Below are positions 32,807 through 42,995 of a stretch of DNA of 64,000 nt, one piece after another. Position 1 is the stretch's first letter. Every line of letters begins with the position of its first letter. The notes under the pieces are model-generated. The model had not been told where the DNA came from. It did not search any database and saw nothing but the letters and a program-made list of their open reading frames with translations. This DNA is from Proteus alimentorum. GTDB taxonomy: Bacteria > Pseudomonadota > Gammaproteobacteria > Enterobacterales > Enterobacteriaceae. Location: positions 62,001-126,000 of the forward strand of contig NZ_NBVR01000036.1 in the NCBI RefSeq assembly GCF_002607735.1. Reading direction: 5' to 3'. The position numbers and the translations under genes are program-made.

Positions 32807-35425
32807 TTACCAAGGTAATTTCTTTTTCCATTCAGGATCAAACCCTGCCAAAGCATCAGCTATATTGACATAATCGGCATAACTTTCAGCTAATAGAACT
32901 AAGGGAATATCGTTTATAGCTAATTTATGTCTATCAAAACCAGTTTGGCGACCCGTTTCAAAAACGAGCTCTAATAACGCAACGGTGACATTCTCTTCAG
33001 GAACACAGTTACTACTGAAGTTGATAATGGCGGAGATATTGAGATTAGAAAAATACTTGTAGTAGCAATTAAAAAATCCCGCATCCTCTATCGAACCTCG
33101 TTGATAACCGAATTTTGTCATTACACTTCTTAAAGTATAAGCATCACTTAACCAGCCTTTTTTGTCTTCAATTTGAGTCTGCTCTAAGGTGAAGGACGGG
33201 AGTTTATGCTCTAATTGAGAGAATAAGCACGTTATTTTGTAATCGTTAAAATGTGTTAGCCAAGCGCTATTTTCTTCTTCACTTAAAAATATGCGATGAG
33301 CTAAACGAAGTGATGAATCGTTTTGTAATGTAATTTCGTCATCTTCAATATTTAATAAAGTGCCATCATTCGCAGGACGAAATGTATTAATGACTTTATT
33401 ATCTTTCAATTCTTGCCAGACTAATCGTTCCATTAATTTATGCATAATCGGATTAGCTTGAAGAAATTTTTGCCAATCAGCACTTAACCATTGGCGCTGA
33501 GTACACATTGATTCGTATAAACGTACCGTTTGTGATTCGATAATTTGCTTTAACTCTTTTTTACTTGCTGTGAAGTATTTTTTTGTCTCCTTAATCAGTG
33601 TGCTGTCATCATTAACACGAGGTGATGGCAACGCTTTTACCACTTTGCCTTCAGGATTAAATAAGACGAATTGCAATTTATCGTTAATTTTTGCAGTGAA
33701 TGTACGTTCACCATAATCTAAAGTTAGTACACCTGAGTCATTAAGTCCTGCTGTTGGTATGGTTCTATCTGCCAGTTCATCTTCTGTCCAATTATTACGT
33801 TGTGCTATCTGGGTAATTAATAGCCGTGCTTTTGCCTGAATAGAGGCCGCACGATAACGGCGAGAAATAGAAAGTAAAAACTGAATGATAATCGGATCGT
33901 TACTTTGGCCAATAGCATCAATCATGGCCTCTATTTGTGCTCGGCGTTCGTAATGGTTACGCATATAATTTTGTAATAAAGGTACTGCAATATAGCCTTC
34001 GATGGCAAAAATAAGCCCTAACATCCCTTTTTCTTTTATTGCTGATATTGGCGCTGAATCATACCACTCAGAATCCAGAAAAGTTTCATCTTTTGACTGT
34101 CCACTTACATCTTGGGTGATAAATTCAATTAAGATAAACTGGGCCAGAGTTTGTTGGCTTTTTAACGAAAGCAAATTGATATAGTAATGTAATAGTATAT
34201 TGCCAGCAGGAAGTCTTAATTTTACAGCGAGTATTATCCACCATTGAATAAGTTTAGGTTCAACAGGTTTGTTATTTTTCCAAGTCAGTTTCGGTATAGC
34301 GTCAAAATTAAACCAAACTAAATTAGCGGGGATTTTATTTTTTAAGCCAAATTCCGCTTCTGCTAATAACATTAAAGGATCAAAAAAATCCGAAATATCT
34401 TCATTAAAATGCGCTAATGCCGTCATTAAAGTTGTTCTGACAACACCATCCTTTTCTGTTTTTAATAAACTGATTAAAGTTGGAATTGCATCGTAATTAT
34501 TAAATTTAACAAGCCAATTTATTGCATTAATACGTACATTTTCTTTCTTTGAGCTTAGACCTTCTTTAATCAATAAGAGTGGTTCTGGTAATTTCTCAAT
34601 TAACTTTTGAGCATTAATACGATGAATTTTTATATTACCTAAAGCAAATTGTAATATTTTAGGAATAAATTGAGATGGAATAATAGGATATTGTTCTAAT
34701 ACACCAAAGGCATTTTCAGGATTAAATAGACTGTTATCAGTATCACTTTGATTGGGAATAAGATTTAAGGCTTCTGCTATATATTTCGGGTTTTGGTAAT
34801 AAAAAGGCCAAACTTGATCAGGATTTGATAAATATTTAGACCTACATTGACCAAGAAAAAAATCAGCGACAGCGCGTGAGGCATGAGGATTATTTTTCTG
34901 AATAAGAATGTTTTCAATATGACGTAACTCGACATTTTTGAAAACCGCCTTGTAATTACAGTCATTTAAGGCATAAAATAAAATATATTCAGGTTGAGTA
35001 TCGCCATCGTGCAAACGTATAAGATGAAAAATTGTAAACTCAGGTAACTGAGGGATAATATTATCGTGCGTAACAATATATTTTTCTACTTTATTAAGAG
35101 AGCCATTAGGAGAATTGAGCTGATTAAAAATATTTTTGAGGCGAATTTCATCATATTGTGATAGTTCTGTGTAAAGTTCTTGAGCATATGTATAGGTAAA
35201 TGAAGCGTATTTATTCCTCTTTTTTTCTTCAAGTGCTTTTTTTTTCATCTCTTCTAATAATAATTCATGGGATTTGACGATAAGTTTATATACATTATCA
35301 GGTAATGGAGTGTCTTTAAGTGGCGTAAATTTAGGAACTTCTAGGGGGTAAATATTATTATCATTGCTAAATTTTGCTAACTTTTTTTCAATATTTTTTT
35401 GAGAAGTATTCATTCCATTTGTCAT
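32807..35425 (-). CDS. Second DUF4132 protein, N-terminally shortened paralogue
   Basis: 872 residues. It aligns with the full-length neighbour from about that protein's residue 330 to the end, sharing PLEVPKFTPLKDTPLPDN-type, RRAQIEAMIDAI, DELADRTIPTAG and AGFDPEWKKKLPW segments. It lacks the first 330 or so residues and has a roughly 40-residue internal deletion before the IKEKGMLGLIFAIEGY segment. The frame is otherwise open over 2.6 kb, so it looks like an expressed, diverged duplicate, not a decayed one. It has its own terminator. Confidence 0.88.
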   Translation of the reverse strand: MTNGMNTSQKNIEKKLAKFSNDNNIYPLEVPKFTPLKDTPLPDNVYKLIVKSHELLLEEMKKKALEEKKRNKYASFTYTYAQELYTELSQYDEIRLKNIFNQLNSPNGSLNKVEKYIVTHDNIIPQLPEFTIFHLIRLHDGDTQPEYILFYALNDCNYKAVFKNVELRHIENILIQKNNPHASRAVADFFLGQCRSKYLSNPDQVWPFYYQNPKYIAEALNLIPNQSDTDNSLFNPENAFGVLEQYPIIPSQFIPKILQFALGNIKIHRINAQKLIEKLPEPLLLIKEGLSSKKENVRINAINWLVKFNNYDAIPTLISLLKTEKDGVVRTTLMTALAHFNEDISDFFDPLMLLAEAEFGLKNKIPANLVWFNFDAIPKLTWKNNKPVEPKLIQWWIILAVKLRLPAGNILLHYYINLLSLKSQQTLAQFILIEFITQDVSGQSKDETFLDSEWYDSAPISAIKEKGMLGLIFAIEGYIAVPLLQNYMRNHYERRAQIEAMIDAIGQSNDPIIIQFLLSISRRYRAASIQAKARLLITQIAQRNNWTEDELADRTIPTAGLNDSGVLTLDYGERTFTAKINDKLQFVLFNPEGKVVKALPSPRVNDDSTLIKETKKYFTASKKELKQIIESQTVRLYESMCTQRQWLSADWQKFLQANPIMHKLMERLVWQELKDNKVINTFRPANDGTLLNIEDDEITLQNDSSLRLAHRIFLSEEENSAWLTHFNDYKITCLFSQLEHKLPSFTLEQTQIEDKKGWLSDAYTLRSVMTKFGYQRGSIEDAGFFNCYYKYFSNLNISAIINFSSNCVPEENVTVALLELVFETGRQTGFDRHKLAINDIPLVLLAESYADYVNIADALAGFDPEWKKKLPW

Positions 35426-35466
35426 GTTTTATCCTTTTTTATCTTCTTAAATAATCAATTAGTTTC

Positions 35467-35523
35467 CTTCTTATTTTATATTAATTTTATAAAATAAGAA
35501 GAACTTCTTATTAATATAAGAAG
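35467..35523 (-). terminator. Two overlapping AT-rich hairpins downstream of the MFS gene
   Basis: CTTCTTATTTTATA / TATAAAATAAGAAG (35467-35501) is a perfect 14-bp stem. Immediately next, CTTCTTA-TTAATA-TAAGAAG (35504-35523) shares the same arm sequence, so alternative pairings are possible. They lie between the MFS stop and the start of the short DUF4132 gene. Confidence 0.65.
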
Positions 35524-35532
35524 CTCTTTGAA

Positions 35533-36663
35533 TTATTTTTTTGCTTGGTGTGAGAAAGACAATAATAAAGCACCTATACTACAAATGAGTAAAGTAATCG
35601 CTAAGTTTTGTCCCCATCCTGCCAGTGCAAGACCACTACCAATTAATAAATAATAGAATAAACCTAATAATGCACCGGCAGTTCCCAATCTGTCTTTATA
35701 TTGTGCTAATGCTGTGGCTAATATATTGGGAATAGCAATACCATATGCAATAACACTCGTCATCATTGGAATAATAAAGCTAATGTGATTACGTAATAAA
35801 TAAACACCCACAGCACTGACTAATGCAATAAAACTCGCAAGTAAAACTAGTCTTCCACATTGCCAATGACGGTTTAATAGTGCTTTATTAATATAAGAGC
35901 CAACACCGACACCTATTGCTAATACAATACCACTATAACCAAAGGTACTTGCGCTATAGCCTTGTTTATCAAACATAAAAGGTGCTAACTGATAATAAGC
36001 AAAGAGGCTGATATTAAAACAGGCAATTAATAATACTGTTTTAGCAATTTGCTTATCTTTAAGCATTTTTATTGCAGTTTCTCCTAACGGCGCTGTTTTT
36101 ATTGTTTCAGGACGGCTTTCAGGTAAAGAAAAAGTGCTCCACAACAGTAAAATCACAGCAAGAAGGGCAAGACCGCTAAACACACCTTGATAACCGGTAT
36201 AACTCACTAATAATGAACCACTTAACATCCCAACTGCTGGACTTAGGGCGATAGCCGCTCCCATAACAGAGAAAACTTTAGCCAGTTCATCACCACTATA
36301 CACATCACGCATAATGGTTTGTGTGCCGACCGAGCCTACCGCAGCCCCAAAAGCGGAAAGCATACGCAATCCAAGTAAGACTGAAAAATCTTGTGTCATA
36401 AAAACGCCAAGACAAGCAATAGCATAAATAAACAAGCCTGCTAACATTGTCGGACGACGACCAATGACATCACATAATCGACCCCATATAATGACGCCCA
36501 ATGCAAACGCGAAGAAATAGAGCGAAAGTGTTTGTCCAGCCTCATTTGCACTGACATGAAAGCCATTTGCAATATCAGTCAGTGCTGGGCTATAAATGGT
36601 TTCTGCAATTTGTGGAAACATCATTAACGCAATTGCTAACCATAAAGAGAGTTTTTTGTTCAT
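35533..36663 (-). CDS. MFS drug-efflux transporter, Bcr/CflA type
   Basis: 376 residues with about 12 hydrophobic segments. The loop 2-3 signature GRLCDVIGRRPTMLAG and the motif C-like ALSPAVGMLSGSLL place it with 12-TMS proton-driven efflux pumps (Bcr/CflA, YdhC-like). Probable inner-membrane exporter of toxic compounds; substrate unknown. It is divergent from an AraC-family gene 101 bp away, which probably controls it. Confidence 0.87.
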   Translation of the reverse strand: MNKKLSLWLAIALMMFPQIAETIYSPALTDIANGFHVSANEAGQTLSLYFFAFALGVIIWGRLCDVIGRRPTMLAGLFIYAIACLGVFMTQDFSVLLGLRMLSAFGAAVGSVGTQTIMRDVYSGDELAKVFSVMGAAIALSPAVGMLSGSLLVSYTGYQGVFSGLALLAVILLLWSTFSLPESRPETIKTAPLGETAIKMLKDKQIAKTVLLIACFNISLFAYYQLAPFMFDKQGYSASTFGYSGIVLAIGVGVGSYINKALLNRHWQCGRLVLLASFIALVSAVGVYLLRNHISFIIPMMTSVIAYGIAIPNILATALAQYKDRLGTAGALLGLFYYLLIGSGLALAGWGQNLAITLLICSIGALLLSFSHQAKK

Positions 36664-36764
36664 CTTTTTATCCTATATCCTTAAATTTTGATGGGCAGAA
36701 TACAGAGATAATGAATGTCTTGTTATAAACATAAAGACATATTATTTTTTAAATAGGACAAGTG

Positions 36765-37526
36765 ATGGCTTGGCTTAATCAATACGACCACTTTGTGCCA
36801 GAAGAGCATCTTGCATCAGTCGTTGGTATTGCAGCAGAAATGGGAAAGCACGATTCAGGATTTCATTCTCATGATAGAGGGCAGTTGTTATTCACGCAGT
36901 CTGGGTGTATGCGAATTACTTTAGCTTCCCGCGTTTCTGTATTACCTCCCATGAGGATTGCGTGGATCCCCCCAAGACTTGAGCATCGAGTCGAAATGTA
37001 CGCCTCTGTCGGATATCGTTCAGTGTATATTAGTGAAGAATTTCATGATAATTTTCCAAATGAGAGCGAGATCTTAACGATTTCACCTCTTTTACGAGAA
37101 ATATTAGAACGAATTTCTATTGCTGATTTTGATACACAGTGGGAGGAAGGACGCTATGCCAATTTATTGGCTGTGTTCTTTGATGAAATTGCTTTGGCAC
37201 CGCGGCAACCTAATCATTTATTTATGCCTAAAGATAGACGGTTAAGTCGTTTATCCTTTGATGATTTACCACCAGCATTACAAGAAATGGCAAAATATGT
37301 GGGAGCGAGTGAAAAGACGATCACTCGTTTATTTTACAAAGAAACAGGGCTGAGCTATCAACAATGGCGTCAACAATGGCGACTAATGAAAGCCATTGAA
37401 TTATTAGCAACCCATCATCGCTATATTGATATTAGCCAGATATTAGGATTTGCCAGTGATAGTGCCTTTATTACCTTTTTCAAAAAAATGACAGGGCAAA
37501 CACCGCAAGAATATTTGAAAAGCTGA
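36765..37526 (+). CDS. AraC-family regulator of the neighbouring MFS pump
   Basis: 253 residues from the ATG at 36765 (AGGA upstream; a GTG one codon earlier is also possible). The N-terminal cupin-like half (FHSHDRGQLLF, IPPRLEHRVEM) resembles AraC_binding domains. The C-terminal double helix-turn-helix includes YVGASEKTITRLFYKETGLS and ISQILGFASDSAFITFFKKMTGQTP. Divergent orientation to the MFS gene is typical of local AraC control of an exporter, as in NimR-type regulators. The inducer is unknown. Confidence 0.88.
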   Translation: MAWLNQYDHFVPEEHLASVVGIAAEMGKHDSGFHSHDRGQLLFTQSGCMRITLASRVSVLPPMRIAWIPPRLEHRVEMYASVGYRSVYISEEFHDNFPNESEILTISPLLREILERISIADFDTQWEEGRYANLLAVFFDEIALAPRQPNHLFMPKDRRLSRLSFDDLPPALQEMAKYVGASEKTITRLFYKETGLSYQQWRQQWRLMKAIELLATHHRYIDISQILGFASDSAFITFFKKMTGQTPQEYLKS

Positions 37527-37555
37527 TTGGATTTTGTCGATAATGTTAAAACATA

Positions 37556-37580
37556 AAGCCCCGATTTAAACGGGGCTTAG
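37556..37580. terminator. Terminator between convergent araC-type gene and gltA
   Basis: AAGCCCCG-ATTTAAA-CGGGGCTT; G+C-rich stem between convergent genes, with short T-runs on either strand. Confidence 0.75.
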
Positions 37581-37606
37581 CAAGATAAATAATTAATAAA
37601 ATTCAA

Positions 37607-38890
37607 TTATTTCTTTTTAATTTCACTTTTGAAATCACGTTCACTATAACCAGTATAAAGCTGACGAGGACGCGCAATTTTCAGACCATCTTCGTGCATT
37701 TCATTCCAGTGAGCAATCCAACCAATTGTACGTGCAATAGCAAAAATAACAGTAAACATATTGGATGGAATACCTAACGCTTTAAGGATAATACCTGAGT
37801 AGAAGTCAACGTTAGGGTACAGTTTTTTCTCGATAAAATACGGGTCGTTTAGGGCAATACGCTCTAATTCCATTGCCACTTCAAGTAAGCTGTCATTGAG
37901 GTTTAATTCTTTTAACACTTCATGACAGGTTTCACGCATGACAGTTGCACGAGGATCGTAGTTCTTGTAAACACGGTGACCAAAGCCCATTAAACGGAAG
38001 GAGTCATTTTTATCTTTTGCACGTTTAATAAATTCAGGAATGTGTTCAACCGTTTTGATCTCTTCCAGCATACGTAGACAAGCTTCGTTAGCACCACCAT
38101 GAGCTGGTCCCCAAAGTGATGCGATACCCGCTGCGATACATGCAAATGGATTTGCACCAGAAGAACCCGCAGTACGTACAGTTGAAGTTGATGCATTTTG
38201 CTCGTGATCTGCATGAAGGATGAAAATTCTATCCATTGCACGTTCAAGTACTGGGTTAACAACATACTCTTCGCATGGTGTTGCAAACATCATATGCAAG
38301 AAGTTACCGGCATAGGAGAGGTCATTTTTTGGATAAACGAAAGGTTGACCAATTGAGTATTTGTAACACATCGCTGCTACTGTTGGCATTTTTGATAGTA
38401 GGCGATAAGCCGTGATATCGCGGTGAACTGGATTACTGACATCTAATGCATCGTGATAGAACGCAGCTAAAGCGCCTGTAACACCACACAGTACAGCCAT
38501 TGGGTGTGAGTCACGACGGAATCCATTGAACAGTCGGGTAATTTGTTCATGGATCATGGTGTGACGAGTGACTGTGGTTTTAAATTTATCGTATTGTTCC
38601 TGTGTCGGCGCTTCACCGTACAGTAGGATATAACAGACTTCCAAGTATGTTGATTCAGTCGCTAATTGCCCGATAGGGAAACCACGGTGAAGTAAGATAC
38701 CGTTATCGCCATCAATAAAAGTAATTTTTGACTCACAAGAGGCGGTTGAGGTAAAGCCAGGATCATAGGTGTAATAACCTTTGGAGCCGAGAGTACGAAT
38801 ATCAATAACTTTGGAACCGAGTGTAGGGGATAGAACGTCCAAGTCTACAGATGTTTCAGCAATCGTTAGCTTAGCTTTGTTATCAGCCAT
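37607..38890 (-). CDS. gltA: Citrate synthase (type II, hexameric)
   Basis: 427 residues, the E. coli GltA length. It condenses oxaloacetate and acetyl-CoA. Active-site motifs: [17 protein letters not shown] and [16 protein letters not shown], with [11 protein letters not shown] in between. The extra N-terminal domain is typical of NADH-sensitive type II enzymes. Divergent from sdhCDAB across 626 bp, the E. coli arrangement. Confidence 0.98.
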   Translation of the reverse strand: MADNKAKLTIAETSVDLDVLSPTLGSKVIDIRTLGSKGYYTYDPGFTSTASCESKITFIDGDNGILLHRGFPIGQLATESTYLEVCYILLYGEAPTQEQYDKFKTTVTRHTMIHEQITRLFNGFRRDSHPMAVLCGVTGALAAFYHDALDVSNPVHRDITAYRLLSKMPTVAAMCYKYSIGQPFVYPKNDLSYAGNFLHMMFATPCEEYVVNPVLERAMDRIFILHADHEQNASTSTVRTAGSSGANPFACIAAGIASLWGPAHGGANEACLRMLEEIKTVEHIPEFIKRAKDKNDSFRLMGFGHRVYKNYDPRATVMRETCHEVLKELNLNDSLLEVAMELERIALNDPYFIEKKLYPNVDFYSGIILKALGIPSNMFTVIFAIARTIGWIAHWNEMHEDGLKIARPRQLYTGYSERDFKSEIKKK

Positions 38891-39516
38891 TTATAATCTC
38901 CTTAGCGCTTATATGTCTCCTAACAAAGTCGAGGGTATCTTCATAAAGATGCACTTCGATAGTGAAACTATAGTTGATGTAAGGTACCCAGCCGAGTTTT
39001 ATTCAGTGCCCGTAATGTCTAGGTCTATAGTGTGTCACTTATGTTAAGGAGCTTTTGATGTTATGTTTTTTTAGGTGCTTTTTTATGCAATGCACTTAGA
39101 ATTAGTACTGCTATCACTTTTACATAAGTTTGAGGTTTCTGGAAGCGTGTTTGCGCACAAAAAAAACATAAACATTAAAATAATGCGTTAAATGTAATAA
39201 AAATGTTGTGTATGTGTCAAAAATGATAATCATTTTTGCATCAGATGTATTAAATAGTGATCCCTCTCACTGTTCGAGGCAAATGTCGGGCACACAAGTT
39301 GTGTGGTAATTGTAATAAGTTTGTGAAGCACTTATACTGCGCGCAGGTCTCCGGAACCGTTGTTGTATGGAGAACCAGCGTAACGAATCCACACTTTTTG
39401 TAAAATAGACGGATTTAACATTTTACTTAAAATGTGCCTTTGTACCCCATTCGCTGTTTAATTTCCATCCAGGTCCGGAGGAAGGAAAAATTATAAAAGC
39501 TGTGTGGGCATAAATT
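38891..39516. promoter_or_regulatory. gltA-sdhC divergent control region
   Basis: 626 bp without genes. A good sdh promoter lies at 39310-39338: -35 TTGTAA, a 17-bp spacer and -10 TATACT. The transcript leader keeps two blocks remembered from the E. coli sdhC leader, GGTCTCCGGAAC (about 39347-39357) and CGGAGGAAGGAAA (about 39476-39488). No gltA promoter was assigned with confidence. Confidence 0.7.
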
Positions 39517-39894
39517 GTGAAAAAACAAAGACCTGTCAATCTGGATTTACAGACGATACAGTTTCCACTCCCTGCTATCGCATCGATCTTGCATCGTGTC
39601 TCTGGGGTTATCATGTTAGTCGCAGTTGGCATCTTACTGTGGTTACTTGGTACCTCTCTCTCCTCTCCTGAAGGTTTTCAGCAAGCGGCTGAAATTATGA
39701 CTGGCTTCTTCGCAAAATTTATTTTGTGGGGCATCTTAACGGCATTGGCGTATCACATTTGTGGTGGTATTCGCCATATGTTAATGGACTTCGGCTTTAT
39801 TGATGAAACCTTGATTGTGGGTCGCAACTCAGCGGCTGCATCAATGGTTATTACTGTTATTTTATCAATATTGGCGGGGGTATTAGTATGGTAA
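39517..39894 (+). CDS. sdhC: Succinate dehydrogenase cytochrome b556 subunit
   Basis: 125 residues from a GTG start; a stop codon six bases upstream excludes the MIRN- extension of E. coli. Three hydrophobic segments anchor complex II in the inner membrane. [10 protein letters not shown] (quinone site Ser/Arg region) and [12 protein letters not shown] with the haem-ligand His are visible. Overlaps sdhD by 7 bp. Confidence 0.96.
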   Translation: MKKQRPVNLDLQTIQFPLPAIASILHRVSGVIMLVAVGILLWLLGTSLSSPEGFQQAAEIMTGFFAKFILWGILTALAYHICGGIRHMLMDFGFIDETLIVGRNSAAASMVITVILSILAGVLVW

Positions 39895-40232
39895 GTAATT
39901 CTTCTACTTTAGGCCGTACTGGCATACAGGATTGGTTATTCCTTCGTGCCTCAGCCATTATTATCGTTTTATATGTTCTTTATCTTGTGGGATTTATTGC
40001 TACAACAGAAATAACCTATGAGGTATGGCGTGGGTTCTTTAGCTCATCCTTAACCAAAGTGTTCACCATCTTAACTCTGCTTTCTATTCTTATTCACGCG
40101 TGGATCGGAATGTGGCAAGTGTTAACGGACTATATTAAACCGCTGGCATTACGTCTGACATTACAACTGATTATTGTTGTTGCGCTGTTGGTTTATCTTA
40201 TTTATGGAACAATTGTGGTGTGGGGTGTGTAA
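39888..40232 (+). CDS. sdhD: Succinate dehydrogenase membrane anchor subunit
   Basis: 114 residues with three hydrophobic segments. [20 protein letters not shown] and the [16 protein letters not shown] segment carry the quinone-site and haem-proximal residues of the family. Its TAA overlaps the sdhA ATG (TAATG), showing tight translational coupling in sdhCDAB. Confidence 0.95.
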   Translation: MVSNSSTLGRTGIQDWLFLRASAIIIVLYVLYLVGFIATTEITYEVWRGFFSSSLTKVFTILTLLSILIHAWIGMWQVLTDYIKPLALRLTLQLIIVVALLVYLIYGTIVVWGV

Positions 40233-41998
40233 TGAATCTGCCAGTAAGAGAGTTTGATGCTGTTGTGATTGGTGCGGGTGGTGCTGGTATGCGTGCCGCT
40301 TTACAGATTTCTCAAATGGGTCTGTCCTGTGCACTGATTTCTAAAGTTTTTCCTACTCGTTCTCATACTGTTTCCGCTCAAGGTGGTATTACTGTTGCGC
40401 TAGGTAATACCCATGAGGATAACTGGGAATGGCACATGTACGATACGGTAAAAGGTTCCGACTATATTGGTGACCAAGACGCTATCGAATATATGTGTAA
40501 AACCGGTCCTGAAGCAATTTTAGAACTGGAACATATGGGACTCCCATTTTCTCGCCTAGATGATGGTCGTATTTATCAGCGTCCATTTGGTGGTCAGTCA
40601 AAAAACTTTGGTGGTGAACAAGCTGCACGTACAGCTGCTGCCGCTGACCGTACTGGGCATGCATTGTTGCATACTCTTTATCAGCAAAATTTAAAAAATC
40701 ACACAACCATCTTTTCAGAGTGGTATTCACTGGATCTAGTGAAAAACCAAGATGGCGATATTGTTGGTTGTACTGCAATCTGCATCGAAACGGGTGAAGT
40801 GGTTTATTTCAAAGCAAACGCCACAATTTTAGCTACTGGCGGCGCGGGTCGTATTTACCAGTCAACCACAAATGCGCATATCAACACAGGTGATGGTGTC
40901 GGCATGGCGGTTCGTGCAGGTGTTCCTCTGCAAGATATGGAAATGTGGCAATTCCACCCAACGGGTATTGCGGGTGCAGGCGTATTAGTGACCGAAGGTT
41001 GTCGTGGTGAAGGCGGATATCTGTTGAATAAAGACGGTGAACGCTTTATGGAACGTTATGCACCAAATGCCAAAGACCTTGCCGGTCGTGATGTGGTTGC
41101 GCGTTCTATTATGATCGAAATTCGTGAAGGTCGTGGTTGTGATGGCCCTTGGGGTCCTCATGCGAAATTAAAACTCGATCATCTGGGTAAAGACGTTCTT
41201 GAGTCTCGTTTACCGGGTATTCTTGATCTTTCCCGTACTTTCGCACACGTTGACCCAGTTAAAGAACCTATTCCGGTTATTCCTACTTGTCACTATATGA
41301 TGGGTGGCATTCCAACAAAAGTGACAGGCCAAGCTATTCGTGTGAACGAAAAGGGCGAAGATGTCGTGATTCCTGGACTGTTCGCCGTCGGTGAAATTGC
41401 TTGTGTATCTGTTCATGGTGCAAACCGCTTAGGGGGGAATTCACTGTTAGACCTCGTTGTATTTGGTCGTTCAGCAGGGGTTCACTTAAAAGAGTCACTG
41501 ATGGAACAAGGTACAATGCGTGATGCGAGCGATTCTGATGTTGAAGCCGCATTAACTCGCTTAAATCGCTGGGAAAACAACCGTTCTGGTGAAGATCCTG
41601 TTGAAATCCGTAAAGCACTGCAATCTTGTATGCAACATAACTTCTCGGTATTCCGTGAAGGCGATGCGATGGCAAAAGGCTTAGAAGAACTGAAAGTGAT
41701 TCGTGAGCGCTTACAAAATGCACGACTGGATGATAACTCAAGTGAGTTTAATACACAGCGTATTGAATGCTTAGAATTAGATAACCTGATGGAAACTGCT
41801 TATGCCACTGCGGTATCTGCAAACTTCCGTACAGAAAGCCGTGGAGCTCATAGCCGTTTCGATTTCCCAGAACGTGATGATGCGAACTGGTTATGCCATA
41901 CATTATATCAACCGCAAACCGAAACAATGACACGACGTGAAGTCAATATGCAGCCGAAACTGCGTGAAGCTTTCCCACCAAAAGTGCGTACATATTAA
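40232..41998 (+). CDS. sdhA: Succinate dehydrogenase flavoprotein subunit
   Basis: 588 residues from the ATG at 40232, which aligns with E. coli SdhA and overlaps the sdhD stop. FAD-binding [11 protein letters not shown]; the covalent FAD His is in [11 protein letters not shown]; substrate-binding HPTGIAGAG and the catalytic segment [12 protein letters not shown] are present, as is [14 protein letters not shown]. It oxidises succinate to fumarate on the cytoplasmic face of complex II. Confidence 0.98.
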   Translation: MNLPVREFDAVVIGAGGAGMRAALQISQMGLSCALISKVFPTRSHTVSAQGGITVALGNTHEDNWEWHMYDTVKGSDYIGDQDAIEYMCKTGPEAILELEHMGLPFSRLDDGRIYQRPFGGQSKNFGGEQAARTAAAADRTGHALLHTLYQQNLKNHTTIFSEWYSLDLVKNQDGDIVGCTAICIETGEVVYFKANATILATGGAGRIYQSTTNAHINTGDGVGMAVRAGVPLQDMEMWQFHPTGIAGAGVLVTEGCRGEGGYLLNKDGERFMERYAPNAKDLAGRDVVARSIMIEIREGRGCDGPWGPHAKLKLDHLGKDVLESRLPGILDLSRTFAHVDPVKEPIPVIPTCHYMMGGIPTKVTGQAIRVNEKGEDVVIPGLFAVGEIACVSVHGANRLGGNSLLDLVVFGRSAGVHLKESLMEQGTMRDASDSDVEAALTRLNRWENNRSGEDPVEIRKALQSCMQHNFSVFREGDAMAKGLEELKVIRERLQNARLDDNSSEFNTQRIECLELDNLMETAYATAVSANFRTESRGAHSRFDFPERDDANWLCHTLYQPQTETMTRREVNMQPKLREAFPPKVRTY

Positions 41999-42032
41999 TT
42001 AGCGGTGTTATTGAAGTTGCGGAGACTTAAAT

Positions 42033-42749
42033 ATGAAACTTGAATTTTCGATTTATCGTTACAATCCCGACGTTGATAATGCGCCGCATATGCAAGATTA
42101 CACCCTTGAAGTTCCTGAAGGGCGTGACATGATGCTGTTGGATGCATTAATTCAATTAAAGGAAAAAGATCCTACCTTATCGTTCCGTCGTTCTTGTCGT
42201 GAAGGTGTTTGCGGCTCTGATGGCGTGAATATGAATGGTAAAAATGGTTTGGCTTGTATCACACCTATTTCATCTTTACAGAAAGGAAGTAAGAAAATTG
42301 TGATCAGACCGTTACCCGGTTTACCCGTAATTCGTGATTTAATAGTGGATATGACTCAGTTCTATACACAGTATGAGAAAATTCGTCCGTATTTAATTAA
42401 TAATGGCAAAAATCCTCCTGCTCGTGAGAACTTACAGTCACCAGAACAGCGTGAAAAGCTTGATGGACTTTACGATTGTATCCTTTGTGCTTGTTGTTCA
42501 ACCTCTTGCCCGTCATTCTGGTGGAATCCAGATAAGTTTATCGGGCCTGCTGGATTGTTAGCGGCTTATCGTTTCTTGATTGATAGTCGTGATACAGAAA
42601 CTGAATCTCGTCTTGATGATCTTAACGATGCGTTCAGTGTATTCCGTTGTCATGGCATCATGAACTGTGTCAGCGTATGTCCTAAAGGACTTAATCCAAC
42701 AAAAGCGATTGGCCATATTAAGTCAATGTTGTTAAAACGTAGTGCATAA
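42033..42749 (+). CDS. sdhB: Succinate dehydrogenase iron-sulfur subunit
   Basis: 238 residues. The 2Fe-2S cluster ligands lie in SCREGVCGSDGVNMNG. The 4Fe-4S ligands lie in CILCACCSTSCPS, and the 3Fe-4S ligands in CHGIMNCVSVCPKGLNP. It passes electrons from FAD to ubiquinone. Last gene of sdhCDAB; transcription probably continues into sucAB as in E. coli. Confidence 0.98.
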   Translation: MKLEFSIYRYNPDVDNAPHMQDYTLEVPEGRDMMLLDALIQLKEKDPTLSFRRSCREGVCGSDGVNMNGKNGLACITPISSLQKGSKKIVIRPLPGLPVIRDLIVDMTQFYTQYEKIRPYLINNGKNPPARENLQSPEQREKLDGLYDCILCACCSTSCPSFWWNPDKFIGPAGLLAAYRFLIDSRDTETESRLDDLNDAFSVFRCHGIMNCVSVCPKGLNPTKAIGHIKSMLLKRSA

Positions 42750-42754
42750 AATAA

Positions 42755-42865
42755 TAACCGCCCTAAAATAGTTAGGGCGGTTAATGGAAAAACTAAGTTG
42801 GGCGTTTGCGGTAAAAAATAGTAAGGCACCTTTAAACACTGTAAGACAGTGCTTAAAGGTTCCTT
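42755..42865 (+). other. Two hairpins in the sdhB-sucA intergenic region
   Basis: AACCGCCCTA-AAATAGT-TAGGGCGGTT (42757-42783) lacks a T-tract. A longer imperfect stem (42823-42865) pairs AAGG-ACCTTTAA-CACTG with CAGTG-TTAAAGGT-CCTT. Both look like processing or stability structures between sdh and suc, not full terminators. Confidence 0.55.
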
Positions 42866-42995
42866 GAGAGCTAAAGCTCCATATTTAAAGAACCTGCGAG
42901 ATAGCGGGTCATAAGAGAACCTTGCAATCGACACCGTTTAATCACGGTATTAGTTATCCACGGCGAACTAAAGCTGTATAGCTTAAGGGATCATA

